Shown here: one piece after another, positions 27,655-35,535 of the stretch
How positions within the stretch are numbered: position 1 is the first letter of the stretch
How the letters are laid out: each line of letters starts with the position of its first letter
DNA from: Stenotrophomonas sp. BIO128-Bstrain
GTDB lineage: Bacteria; Pseudomonadota; Gammaproteobacteria; Xanthomonadales; Xanthomonadaceae
Assembly (NCBI RefSeq): GCF_030128875.1
Contig: NZ_CP124620.1
Span: 1 to 64,000 of the forward strand
Reading direction: 5' to 3'
Length of the DNA: 64,000 bases
Notes under the pieces: model-generated
What the model saw: only the letters and a program-made list of their open reading frames with translations
What the model was told of the DNA's origin: nothing
Databases searched by the model: none
Made by a program: the position numbers and the translations under genes

Positions 27655-29169
27655 ATGCCGCTGACCGGCCCTGCGTTGGGTGCCCTGCGGATCCTGCTGA
27701 TCGAGGATTCGCCGGAAGACGCCGAACTGATGTGCGAACAGATGCTCGACGCTGGCCTGGAAGCCAGCTTCGAGCGGGTGGAGAGCGCGCAGGAACTGCG
27801 TGAGGCGCTCGAGCGCGCCGCGCCGGACATCGTGCTCTCCGACCTGAGCATGCCCGGCTTCTCCGGCAACGAGGCGCTGCAGATCGTGCGCGCTGCCTTG
27901 CCCGAGGTGCCCTTCATCTTCGTGTCCGGCACGATGGGTGAGGAAAACGCCGTGGCGGCCCTGCACCAGGGCGCCAACGACTACATCATCAAGCACCAGC
28001 CGGCGCGCCTGCCCTCGGCGGTGGCCCGTGCGGTGCGCGAAGCGCGCAGCGCGATCGACCGCCAGCGCGTGGAAGCCGAGCTGATGCGTGCCCAGCGGCT
28101 GGAAAGCCTGTCGCTGCTGGCGGCCGGGCTCAGCCACGACCTGCGCAACATCCTGCAGCCGCTGCTGATCATGCCCGACCTGATGAAGGCGCGGACCGAA
28201 GACCCGCAGCTGCACCACCTGGCCGACATCATCGCCGAGTGCGGCCGGCGTGGTCATGAGATGGCCGAGTCGATGCTGTCCTTCGTGCGCGGGTCGCGCA
28301 AGCCCAGCGAACATATCTGCCTGGTCCACCTGTTCGAAGGCGTGGAGCTGCTCCTGCGCAGCAACCTGCCGGCCAAGGTCACCCTGCACCTGGAGGTGGC
28401 CGACGGCCTGGCGGTGGATGCCAACTACACCGAGTTGCAGCAGGTACTGCTCAACCTGTCCCTGAATGCCATCCAGGCCATGCCCAATGGCGGCCGTCTG
28501 ACCCTGCGTGCCGCCCCTGCGGCCGATACCCATGGCGACGACTGGCTGCGCATCTCGGTGACCGACGAGGGCATCGGCATGGACGCGGACACGCTCTCGC
28601 ACCTGTTCAATCCCTTCTTCACCACCAAGGCGACCGGCACCGGCCTGGGCCTGATCTCGTGCAAGCGCATCATCGAGGGCGCGCACGGCAGCATCCACGT
28701 CGACAGCCAGCCCGGTGTGGGCACGCGCTTCGATCTGCTGCTGCCGATGCGCGAGATCACCGACACCGCCGACGCCCTGGATGGGCCGATCGCCGCCGGT
28801 GCCGGCCAGTCGATCCTGGTCGTGGATGGTGAGGCGACGCGCCTGTCGCTGCTGGGCAACGCGCTCTCCAGCCAGGGTTACCACCTGCAGCTGGCCTCCG
28901 ATGGCGCGGCCGCGCTGCGCTGGATGCAGCAGGAAAGCATGCCCGCGCTGGTGATCGCCGATGCCGGCTCCAAGCTGCTCTCGGCCAGCCACCTGCTGGG
29001 CGAGATGGCCACGCTGGGCTATCGCGGCCCGGCGCTGGTGCTGGAGGAAGCCGATGTGACCGTGCCGCTGGCGGTGTTCCCGCCCGGCATCAACGTGCAC
29101 GTACTGCGCAAGCCGCTGGAAATGCAGCAGGTATTCCGTTCAGTGGCCGAGGCGCTGGAAACCGCCTGA
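27655..29169 (+). CDS. Receiver-histidine kinase-receiver hybrid protein
   Basis: The 504-residue cytoplasmic protein has an N-terminal receiver (Asp63 in VLSDLSMPGFSG), then a HisKA-like segment with His161 in AAGLSHDLRNILQPL. An ATPase domain follows (N box LLNLSLNAIQAMPNGG, G1 DEGIGM, F box FNPFFTTK, G2 GTGLGLISCKRI). From about residue 385 there is a second receiver-like domain that looks degenerate, with SILVVDGEATRLS in place of the usual double acid. There is no membrane segment. It probably receives signal through the N-terminal Asp from the kinase-Rcp1 pair upstream and phosphorylates a regulator encoded elsewhere. The final receiver may only bind. Confidence 0.9.
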   Translation: MPLTGPALGALRILLIEDSPEDAELMCEQMLDAGLEASFERVESAQELREALERAAPDIVLSDLSMPGFSGNEALQIVRAALPEVPFIFVSGTMGEENAVAALHQGANDYIIKHQPARLPSAVARAVREARSAIDRQRVEAELMRAQRLESLSLLAAGLSHDLRNILQPLLIMPDLMKARTEDPQLHHLADIIAECGRRGHEMAESMLSFVRGSRKPSEHICLVHLFEGVELLLRSNLPAKVTLHLEVADGLAVDANYTELQQVLLNLSLNAIQAMPNGGRLTLRAAPAADTHGDDWLRISVTDEGIGMDADTLSHLFNPFFTTKATGTGLGLISCKRIIEGAHGSIHVDSQPGVGTRFDLLLPMREITDTADALDGPIAAGAGQSILVVDGEATRLSLLGNALSSQGYHLQLASDGAAALRWMQQESMPALVIADAGSKLLSASHLLGEMATLGYRGPALVLEEADVTVPLAVFPPGINVHVLRKPLEMQQVFRSVAEALETA

Positions 29170-29904
29170 TCAGCCTTCCCACGGAAAGCGTGGGAGGCTG
29201 GCCACGGCCTGTTCGAGTTTGTACGACCAGTTGCCGTGGATCTCGGCATACAGCGGGCTGTCGCCGGCGAGGCGCATGCGCTGGGTGATGCGCAGGTCAT
29301 CCTTGCGGATCAGCACCAGATCCACCGGCAGGCCCACCGAGAGATTGGACCGGATCGTGGAGTCCAGCGAGACGATGGCGGTGCGCGCGGCATCTTCCAG
29401 GCGGGTCTGAGGGCGCAGGATCCTGTCCAGGATCGGCTTGCCGTACTTGGATTCGCCGATCTGCAGGAACGGGGTTTCCGGCGAGGCCGCGATGGCATTG
29501 CCGAGTGGATAGATCATGTACAGCCCGGGGTGCTCGCCGCCGATCTGGCCACCAAGGATCAGCGTCGCCTGGGTCACGATGCCGTCCTGGCCCGCCTCAT
29601 GCGTGCTGGATTTGACCTGGCTGTCGAGCAGGACCCTGCCTACGTACTCGGCCACTTCGAACAGATGGCGGTAGGCGCGCAGGTTTTCCGGCCGCTGCTC
29701 TTCCACGTCACGGCGCAGCCGCGAGATCAGCAGCTGGGTGGTCGCCAGGTTGCCGGCGGCCATGATCACGAAGGCCGCCTCCCCGGGGAACTCGAATTCG
29801 TGCAGCTTGCGGTGCACGCGCACGTCGTCCAGCGACGCGTTGGTACGGGTATCGGCGGCGAAGACCAAGCCTTCGTCCACCTCGATGCCGACGCAATAGG
29901 TCAT
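29170..29904 (-). CDS. Anbu proteasome-type hydrolase, orphan
   Basis: Anbu (ancestral beta subunit) is a self-compartmentalising Ntn-hydrolase related to proteasome beta subunits. The 244-residue product begins MTYCVGIEVDEGLVFAADTR, with the N-terminal nucleophile Thr exposed after Met removal, followed by AAGNLATTQLLISRL and a YMIYPLGNAIAAS segment. In many proteobacteria anbu lies in an operon with a transglutaminase-like protein, an alpha-E protein and an ATP-grasp protein that may attach a peptide. None of these is adjacent here. The neighbours are a signalling cluster (convergent) and folK (divergent, 84 bp). Confidence 0.9.
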   Translation of the reverse strand: MTYCVGIEVDEGLVFAADTRTNASLDDVRVHRKLHEFEFPGEAAFVIMAAGNLATTQLLISRLRRDVEEQRPENLRAYRHLFEVAEYVGRVLLDSQVKSSTHEAGQDGIVTQATLILGGQIGGEHPGLYMIYPLGNAIAASPETPFLQIGESKYGKPILDRILRPQTRLEDAARTAIVSLDSTIRSNLSVGLPVDLVLIRKDDLRITQRMRLAGDSPLYAEIHGNWSYKLEQAVASLPRFPWEG

Positions 29905-29988
29905 GTCGGTGTCCTATGATGTGCACCCCGATTCTATGCGCTGGCCCTGTTGGCCCGGTGTGGAATCGCCCCACGTACGCTGAATACC

Positions 29989-30480
29989 ATGACCACTGCG
30001 CTCCTGAGCCTGGGCAGTAACCTGCAGCCGCAACAGCACCTTCACGCCGCGGTGGAGGCCCTGCGCGCGCGCTTCGGCACGATCGCGGTCTCGCCGGCCT
30101 ACCGCACCGCCGCGGTGGGCTTCGATGGCCCGGATTTCCTCAACAATGCGGTGGCGATCGAGACCGACCTGCCATTGCAGACGCTGGATGATTGGCTGCA
30201 TGCGCTGGAAGACGCCCACGGGCGCGACCGCAGCGGCCCGCGCTTCAGCGACCGCACCCTGGACATCGATGTGGTGTTCTACGGCGACCTGATCGTGGAG
30301 GGCCCCGGCCATCTGCGCATTCCGCGCCCCGAACTCAAGCATGCTTTCGTGCTCAAGCCGCTGGCCGATATCGCGCCGGCGTTCCGCGATCCGGTCAGCG
30401 GGTTGACCCTGGAGGCGCTGTGGCGTGCCCACCGGCAGTTCGGCGAGCCGTTCGACACGATGGACCTGCTGCCCGCGTAA
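29989..30480 (+). CDS. folK: 2-amino-4-hydroxy-6-hydroxymethyldihydropteridine pyrophosphokinase
   Basis: FolK transfers pyrophosphate from ATP to hydroxymethyl-dihydropterin in folate synthesis. The 163-residue product has LLSLGSNLQPQQHLHAAVEA, YRTAAVGFDGPDFLNNAVAI and the signature RTLDIDVVFYGD (Mg2+-binding aspartates), then IPRPELKHAFVLKPLADIAP. ATG 29989 (MTTALLSLGS) is preferred over a longer reading from 29950. A convergent pteridine reductase follows beyond a GTAG repeat pair, keeping two pterin enzymes next to each other. Confidence 0.95.
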   Translation: MTTALLSLGSNLQPQQHLHAAVEALRARFGTIAVSPAYRTAAVGFDGPDFLNNAVAIETDLPLQTLDDWLHALEDAHGRDRSGPRFSDRTLDIDVVFYGDLIVEGPGHLRIPRPELKHAFVLKPLADIAPAFRDPVSGLTLEALWRAHRQFGEPFDTMDLLPA

Positions 30481-30491
30481 TCATGCACCGG

Positions 30492-30562
30492 GTAGTGCCG
30501 GCCGCTGGCCGGCAATGCGGCCACGTCGGGTTCACGAGGAGCCGGCCAGCGGCCGGCACTAC
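30492..30562. repeat. Inverted SMAG dimer
   Basis: A plus-strand GTAGTGCCGGCCGCTGGCC element (from 30492) faces an inverted copy ending CGGCCGGCACTAC (30541-30562). It lies between the convergent folK and pteridine reductase genes and could fold into two hairpins or one long one, ending transcription from both sides. Confidence 0.88.
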
Positions 30563-30582
30563 CGGGGCGGTCCAACGGGTGT

Positions 30583-31320
30583 TCAGGACAACGTCCGCCC
30601 GCCATCCACGCGCAGGGTGTGCCCGGTCACGAACGCCGCATCCGTGGCCAGCCAGTACACCGCCTCGGCGATCTCCTCCACGGTGCCGGTGCGGGCCAGC
30701 GGGGTACGCGCCAGCAGCGCCTGCTGGGCGAAATCATCCTTGCCCTGTTCCGGCCACAGGATCGCCCCGGGCGCGACCGCGTTGACCCGTACCTTGGGCG
30801 CCAGCTCCAGCGCCAGCGAGCGGGTCACCATTTCCAGCGCCGCCTTGGCGGCCGCGTACACCGGGTGGTCGCGCATCGGCTGGGTACCATGCAGATCGGT
30901 CAGGTTGACGATGCTGCCCTGCTGGCGGCGCAGGTGCGGCGCGGCGGCCTGGGCCAGCAGCAGCGGGGCACGCGCATTGACCGCGAACAGGTCATCCCAC
31001 TGGGCGGCGGTGATCTGGCCAAGCAGGGTGGGGTAGAAGTTGGAGGCATTGTTGACCAGCGTGTCCAGCCGGCCGAACTGGGCCACGGTCTGGTCGATCA
31101 GATCGGGCAGGGCCTCGGCATCGCGCAGGTCGGCCTGCAGCGCCAGCACGCTGCCCGGGCGCAGCATGTCCATGTCGAAGGCCATCTGCTGCAGCTCGGT
31201 GGTGGAGGTGTGGGCGTGCAGCACCACCGACCAGCCACAGGCGTGGAACTGGCGGGCGATGGCCGCGCCGATCCGGCGCGCGCTGCCGGTGATCAGCGCC
31301 ACGGGCGCGGTATCGGTCAT
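30583..31320 (-). CDS. Pteridine reductase (short-chain dehydrogenase)
   Basis: This NADPH-dependent SDR would reduce dihydrobiopterin or dihydrofolate-type pterins. The 245-residue product has ALITGSARRIGAAIARQF, which is the Thr-Gly-X3-Arg-X-Gly motif of pteridine reductases where ordinary SDRs have GXXXGXG. NNASNFYPTLLG and the catalytic YAAAKAALEM (Tyr and Lys) are also present. The C-terminal VTGHTLRVDGGRTL is a general SDR feature. The placement next to folK supports a folate role, FolM-like. The ATG of the methyltransferase gene on the other strand begins 56 bp away, so the two probably share a promoter region. Confidence 0.88.
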   Translation of the reverse strand: MTDTAPVALITGSARRIGAAIARQFHACGWSVVLHAHTSTTELQQMAFDMDMLRPGSVLALQADLRDAEALPDLIDQTVAQFGRLDTLVNNASNFYPTLLGQITAAQWDDLFAVNARAPLLLAQAAAPHLRRQQGSIVNLTDLHGTQPMRDHPVYAAAKAALEMVTRSLALELAPKVRVNAVAPGAILWPEQGKDDFAQQALLARTPLARTGTVEEIAEAVYWLATDAAFVTGHTLRVDGGRTLS

Positions 31321-31376
31321 CGGGGGTACTCCCTGCTCAGGCTATGCTGTGCATTGTCACCGCAATCGCCCGCGCC

Positions 31377-32561
31377 ATGCATTCCCCACTGCCCCTCCCC
31401 GAATCCGACGCCCTGGCCCACAGCGACGAGCTGGCTGCGGCGCTGCGCGCTGAAATCCTTGCCAACGGCGGCGCGATGCCGTTCTCCCGCTTCATGGAGC
31501 TGAGCCTGTACGCGCCCGGTTGGGGCTACTACAGCGCCGGTGCCAGCAAGTTCGGGGCCGCCGGCGATTTCACCACCTCGCCGGAAATCGGCGCGCTGTT
31601 CGCCGCCACGCTGGCCAACGCGATCGCCCCGGTGATGCAGCAGCTCGGGCCGCAGGCGCGCTTCATGGAGGTCGGTGGCGGCAGCGGCGCGTTTGCCGAA
31701 GTGATGCTCAAGCGCATGCTGGAACTGGACGCGCTGCCCGAGCGCTACGCGATCCTGGAACCCAGCGCGGACCTGCGGCAGCGCCAGCGCGAGCGCCTGG
31801 AAAAGGCGCTGATTCCACCGGTGTTCGCCTTGGTGGAATGGCTGAACGGCCCGTTCGATGACGACTGGGACGGCATGGTCTTCGCCAACGAAGTGATCGA
31901 CGCGCTGCCGACGCCGCGCTTCCTGGCGCGCGACGGCATGGTCTATGAAGAGACCGTCGAACTGGATGCCGACGGCGCCTTCGTGCGTGGCGCGCAGCCG
32001 GCCGATGCGATGCTCAGTGCCGCGGTCCGCCACGTCGAGCATTACCGCGAAAAGCCCTTCGCCGACGGCTACCGTTCCGAACTGCTGCCGCAACTGCCGT
32101 ACTGGATCCAGGCCATTGCCGGCGGCTTGAAGCGCGGCGCGATGCTGTTCGTCGATTACGGCTACCCGCGCAACGAGTATTACCAGGACGACCGCGACGA
32201 CGGCACCGTGCGCGCGTTCTACCGCCACCACGTGCACAACGACCTGTATCGCTGGCCGGGCCTTCAGGACCTCACCGCCTCGGTGGACTTCACCGCGCTG
32301 GCCGAAGCCGGCACGGGCGCCGGTTTCGAGCTGGCCGGTTACTGCACCCAGGCCAGTTTCCTGCTCGGCAACGGGCTGGATGCGCTGTTGGAAAAAGCCG
32401 ATGCGCGCACCGACGAGATCGGCCGTGTGCGGCTGCGCGACCAGGTGAAAAAGCTGACGTTGCCGACCGGGATGGGCGAGCGCTTCCAGGTCATGGGCTT
32501 CCAGCGCGATGTCGATTTCGAACCGGCGTTCGCGCTCGGCGATCTGACCTGGCGCCTGTAA
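31377..32561 (+). CDS. MidA-family SAM-dependent methyltransferase (DUF185)
   Basis: The 394-residue protein belongs to the family of NDUFAF7/MidA protein-arginine methyltransferases. It shows SRFMELSLYAPGWGYYSAGA, then DFTTSPEIGALFAATLANAI, the SAM-binding loop MEVGGGSGAFAEVML, FANEVIDALPT and a MLFVDYGYPRNEYY segment. In eukaryotes the homologue modifies a complex I subunit. The bacterial target is unknown. ATG 31377 (MHSPLPLPESD) is preferred over 31344. It is followed after one base by a VanZ-like gene. Confidence 0.9.
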   Translation: MHSPLPLPESDALAHSDELAAALRAEILANGGAMPFSRFMELSLYAPGWGYYSAGASKFGAAGDFTTSPEIGALFAATLANAIAPVMQQLGPQARFMEVGGGSGAFAEVMLKRMLELDALPERYAILEPSADLRQRQRERLEKALIPPVFALVEWLNGPFDDDWDGMVFANEVIDALPTPRFLARDGMVYEETVELDADGAFVRGAQPADAMLSAAVRHVEHYREKPFADGYRSELLPQLPYWIQAIAGGLKRGAMLFVDYGYPRNEYYQDDRDDGTVRAFYRHHVHNDLYRWPGLQDLTASVDFTALAEAGTGAGFELAGYCTQASFLLGNGLDALLEKADARTDEIGRVRLRDQVKKLTLPTGMGERFQVMGFQRDVDFEPAFALGDLTWRL

Positions 32562-32562
32562 C

Positions 32563-32952
32563 GTGGCCGCCACGAACCTGTTGAAGCCGCTGCGCTGGCC
32601 GCGGTTCTGGCTGGCGCTGTGGTGGGGGGCGGTGTTGGGCACGATCGTGGTCTGCCTGATCCCGCCGCCGCCGCTCACGTTGCCGGAGAACAGCGACAAG
32701 ATCGAACACTTCCTCGCGTACTTCCTGCTGGCCTCGTCGGCAGTGCAGATCTACCAGCGACGCGCGGCCCTGATCTGGGCCGCGGTCGGCCTGGTCGCGC
32801 TGGGTATTGGCATCGAATTCGCGCAGGGCGCCTTGACCGTCAACCGCATGGCCGACCCGATGGATGCGCTCGCCAACAGCGTTGGCGTGCTGGCCGGCAT
32901 GGCGATCGTGTTCACCCCGTTGCGCGACCTGCTGGTACGCCTGCGCGGGTAA
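32563..32952 (+). CDS. VanZ-like small membrane protein
   Basis: The 129-residue protein starts with GTG 32563, one base after the previous stop. It has four hydrophobic segments (about residues 15-33, 48-62, 68-86 and 103-118) and the VanZ-family pattern SDKIEHFLAYFLLASS followed by GIGIEFAQGAL. VanZ-like proteins have no settled biochemical role, though VanZ itself lowers teicoplanin susceptibility. It is likely co-transcribed with the methyltransferase, but no functional link is evident. Confidence 0.8.
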   Translation: MAATNLLKPLRWPRFWLALWWGAVLGTIVVCLIPPPPLTLPENSDKIEHFLAYFLLASSAVQIYQRRAALIWAAVGLVALGIGIEFAQGALTVNRMADPMDALANSVGVLAGMAIVFTPLRDLLVRLRG

Positions 32953-32960
32953 TGCGGCAC

Positions 32961-33015
32961 CGGTACTGCCGCCCGTACGACGCAGGACGGGTACTGCTGC
33001 CCGTACGACGCATGA
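32961..33015. repeat. Two-copy tandem repeat of about 28 bp
   Basis: CGGTACTGCCGCCCGTACGA-type units at 32961-32987 and 32988-33015 differ at only a few positions (share GTACTGC and GCCCGTACGACGCA). They abut a SMAG dimer and lie right after the VanZ stop. Confidence 0.7.
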
Positions 33016-33017
33016 CG

Positions 33018-33086
33018 GTAGTGCCGGCCGCTGGCCGGCAACCTGGCGAATGCCGGATTCATGAAGTGCCGGCCAGCGGCCGGCAC
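33018..33086. repeat. Inverted SMAG dimer
   Basis: GTAGTGCCGGCCGCTGGCC from 33018 pairs with an inverted copy GTGCCGGCCAGCGGCCGGCAC at 33066-33086, whose terminal CTAC has decayed to GAC. It separates the convergent VanZ and hexosaminidase genes. Confidence 0.85.
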
Positions 33087-33106
33087 GACCGCCTGCGGCT
33101 GCGGCG

Positions 33107-35443
33107 TCACCGCGGCAGCAAGGTCATCTCATCCAGCACCCACATCGTCGGCCGGGTATCGCCGGTGAAGCGCACGCACAGGTTCTGCGTGCCCTTCAGC
33201 GAACGCGGCAATGCAGCCTCCAGGGTGATGAAGCCATCGGCGCCCGGGGCGGCCGGCAGCGTCACGCTGGCCAGCGGCTTGCCATCGCACTGCCCGCCGA
33301 GGATGTCCATCTCCCCGTGTGCGCTGCGCTTGGGCGCGAAGCGGCGGTTCGGCTCATCGTGGGCCAGCTGGAAGTAGTACGGAATCCGTCCGGCACGCAC
33401 GCGCAGCTTGGCGATGCCGTCCACGTCCGCATCCTTCCACAGCCAGCACGGGTTGAAGATGTCCACGTTGAAGATCGCCCGCTCGCCCTCGGCCGGGCCG
33501 TCGTCTTCCAGGCGCAGCAGCAGCTGGCCTTCGCCCGGGCACTGCGCGAGCTGCTCGTCGGTGCGCGACAGCAGCGAGGTAGCGGTGATGTCGAAACGGC
33601 TGGCCGCCTTGGCCAGTGCCTGGCCATTGAAGAACGTGGCCGCCTGCAGCGCCACCGGCAGCGGCTGCTGCAGCGGGGCGGTGTAGCGCGGTGAGCGGGC
33701 GGTGACCGCGCTGCCGTCCACGCTGTAGTGGATGTCGTAGCCGAGGGGGCTGCGCAGGGCCAGCGTCGCGGTGCCGGCGCTACGGTCATCGCGGCTGTCC
33801 AGCTCCACCTGGAACGGGGTCTGTGCGTACGCAATGCCCATGGCCTGGTATCGCTGCAGCTGCGCCGGCAGGCGCGCCAGGAAATCGGCGTAGTCGCGTC
33901 GTTCGCGCGGCGACCAGCCGGTCTCGGCCACGGCGGCCAGGCGCGGGAACAGGTTGTGCTGCAGGCGGGCGTAGCTGCGGGTGTGCTCGGTGAACATGTT
34001 GGCCTGCAGGCCGAGGATGTGGTGCTGCTTGTCCTTGGCCAGTGCATCGGGCACCGGCTCGAAGCCGTACACGCGCGCCAGCGGAATCGTCGCCGGGCGG
34101 CCCGGCGGCTCGTTCGGCGAATTGGTCTGCAGGTAATCCATGTACATGTCCGTCACCGGCGACATCACCACGTCATGGCCCTCGCTGGCCGCCTTGAGGC
34201 CGCCTTCGGTGCCGCGCCAGGACATCACCGTGGCCTCCGGCGGCAGGCCGCCCTCGAGGATCTCGTCCCAGCCGATCAGCCGCCTGTCGTGCTTTTCCAG
34301 GAAGGTCTCCAGGCGTTTGATGATGTGGCTCTGCATTTCCATCTCATCACCGGCGCCCAGCTCGCGCATGCGCGCCTGCACCCGCGCGGAGGCTTCCCAC
34401 TGGTCCTTGACCGCTTCGTCGCCGCCCACGTGTACGTACTTGGCCGGGAACAGCGCGATGACCTCTTCCAGCACGTTCTCGAGAAACGCGAAGGTGCTGT
34501 CTTCGGTGTTGAACAGGTTCGGGAACACGCCCCATTCGCTCAACGGCTTGAGCGGCGTGTCGAGGGTGCCAAGCTCGGGATAGGCCGCGATCGCCGCGGT
34601 CGCGTGGCCCGGGACGTCGATCTCCGGAATGACCTGGATGTGGCGCTCAGCCGCATACGCGATCACCTCGCGGATCTGTTCCTGCGTATAGAAGCCGCAG
34701 TACGGGCGCTCGGCGCCGGTGACCGGATCGCGGCCGCCATCGCCGGCCGGAATGCGGCAGCTGCCGACGCCGGTCAGTTTCGGGTAGCGCTTGATCTCCA
34801 TGCGCCAGCCCTGGTCATCGGTGAGATGCCAATGGAAGGTGTTGAGCTTCTGCTCGGCCATCGCATCGAGGACCTGCTTGATCTCATCCAGGCTCTGGAA
34901 GTGGCGGGCCGAATCGAGCATCAGGCCGCGCCAGCTGAAACGGGGGGCATCGTCGATGCGCAGCGCCGGGAGTTGCCCCTGGCTGCCACCGGTGAGCAGC
35001 TGCGAGAGCGTGGCCGCACCGTAGAACAGCCCGGCTTCGGTTGCGGCCTGCACCGTTGCGCCGCGCGCGTCCGAACGCAGCTGATAGCCTTCGGCGCCGG
35101 TCTTGAGCGTGGCGTCGAGTACGAAGCGGATGCCGTCCTTGCCGCGTCCTTCGCTGACCGTCACCGCCGGGCCACCGCTGTTGCGCAGCAGGGTGGCGAA
35201 CTGGGCGGCAACGCGGCCGGCGGCCTGGCCCTGCGCATGCACCGGGGTGGCCGCGCTCACCGTGTAGCCGGCGCCGTCGAGGCGGTCGACCCTGGCCGGT
35301 GCGGGAATCAGCATCAGCGAGCCGGGCAGGGCCTGCGGGCCGTTCGGTGCCTGTGCGTCGGTGGCCTGGGCCAGCGGGGCGAGGGAAAGTGCCAGTGCGA
35401 AGGACAGCAGCGACAGCGAGGTACGACGGGTGCGGGTGTGCAT
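33107..35443 (-). CDS. Beta-N-acetylhexosaminidase, GH20
   Basis: The enzyme releases terminal GlcNAc from chitooligosaccharides or glycans in the periplasm or outer membrane. The 778-residue product has a signal peptide (LLSFALALSLAPLAQATDAQ), an N-terminal GH20b domain, the (beta/alpha)8 catalytic domain from about residue 165 (FSWRGLMLDSARHFQSLDEI) with the catalytic Asp-Glu in KYVHVGGDEAVKDQWE, and a C-terminal beta-rich extension (from about 570) that may bind sugar. ATG 35443 (MHTRTRRTS) is chosen because AAGGA precedes it on that strand. A reading from 35476 adds 11 residues. It closes the leftward arm of the GlcNAc locus. Confidence 0.92.
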   Translation of the reverse strand: MHTRTRRTSLSLLSFALALSLAPLAQATDAQAPNGPQALPGSLMLIPAPARVDRLDGAGYTVSAATPVHAQGQAAGRVAAQFATLLRNSGGPAVTVSEGRGKDGIRFVLDATLKTGAEGYQLRSDARGATVQAATEAGLFYGAATLSQLLTGGSQGQLPALRIDDAPRFSWRGLMLDSARHFQSLDEIKQVLDAMAEQKLNTFHWHLTDDQGWRMEIKRYPKLTGVGSCRIPAGDGGRDPVTGAERPYCGFYTQEQIREVIAYAAERHIQVIPEIDVPGHATAAIAAYPELGTLDTPLKPLSEWGVFPNLFNTEDSTFAFLENVLEEVIALFPAKYVHVGGDEAVKDQWEASARVQARMRELGAGDEMEMQSHIIKRLETFLEKHDRRLIGWDEILEGGLPPEATVMSWRGTEGGLKAASEGHDVVMSPVTDMYMDYLQTNSPNEPPGRPATIPLARVYGFEPVPDALAKDKQHHILGLQANMFTEHTRSYARLQHNLFPRLAAVAETGWSPRERRDYADFLARLPAQLQRYQAMGIAYAQTPFQVELDSRDDRSAGTATLALRSPLGYDIHYSVDGSAVTARSPRYTAPLQQPLPVALQAATFFNGQALAKAASRFDITATSLLSRTDEQLAQCPGEGQLLLRLEDDGPAEGERAIFNVDIFNPCWLWKDADVDGIAKLRVRAGRIPYYFQLAHDEPNRRFAPKRSAHGEMDILGGQCDGKPLASVTLPAAPGADGFITLEAALPRSLKGTQNLCVRFTGDTRPTMWVLDEMTLLPR

Positions 35444-35482
35444 CGGGTCATTCCTTTGTAGCGAATCGGGTTCCACCTGCGA

Positions 35483-35508
35483 AACGGGCCCGGAAATCCG
35501 GGCCCGTT
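35483..35508 (-). terminator. Hairpin between the TonB receptor and hexosaminidase genes
   Basis: AACGGGCCCGG-AAAT-CCGGGCCCGTT is a perfect 11-bp stem just after the receptor stop and 40 bp before the hexosaminidase ATG (both leftward). It lacks a real T-run, so it may be a partial terminator that sets the ratio of the two proteins. Confidence 0.55.
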
Positions 35509-35535
35509 CAGGTGTGCAGCGTGTTACCGCGGCGA

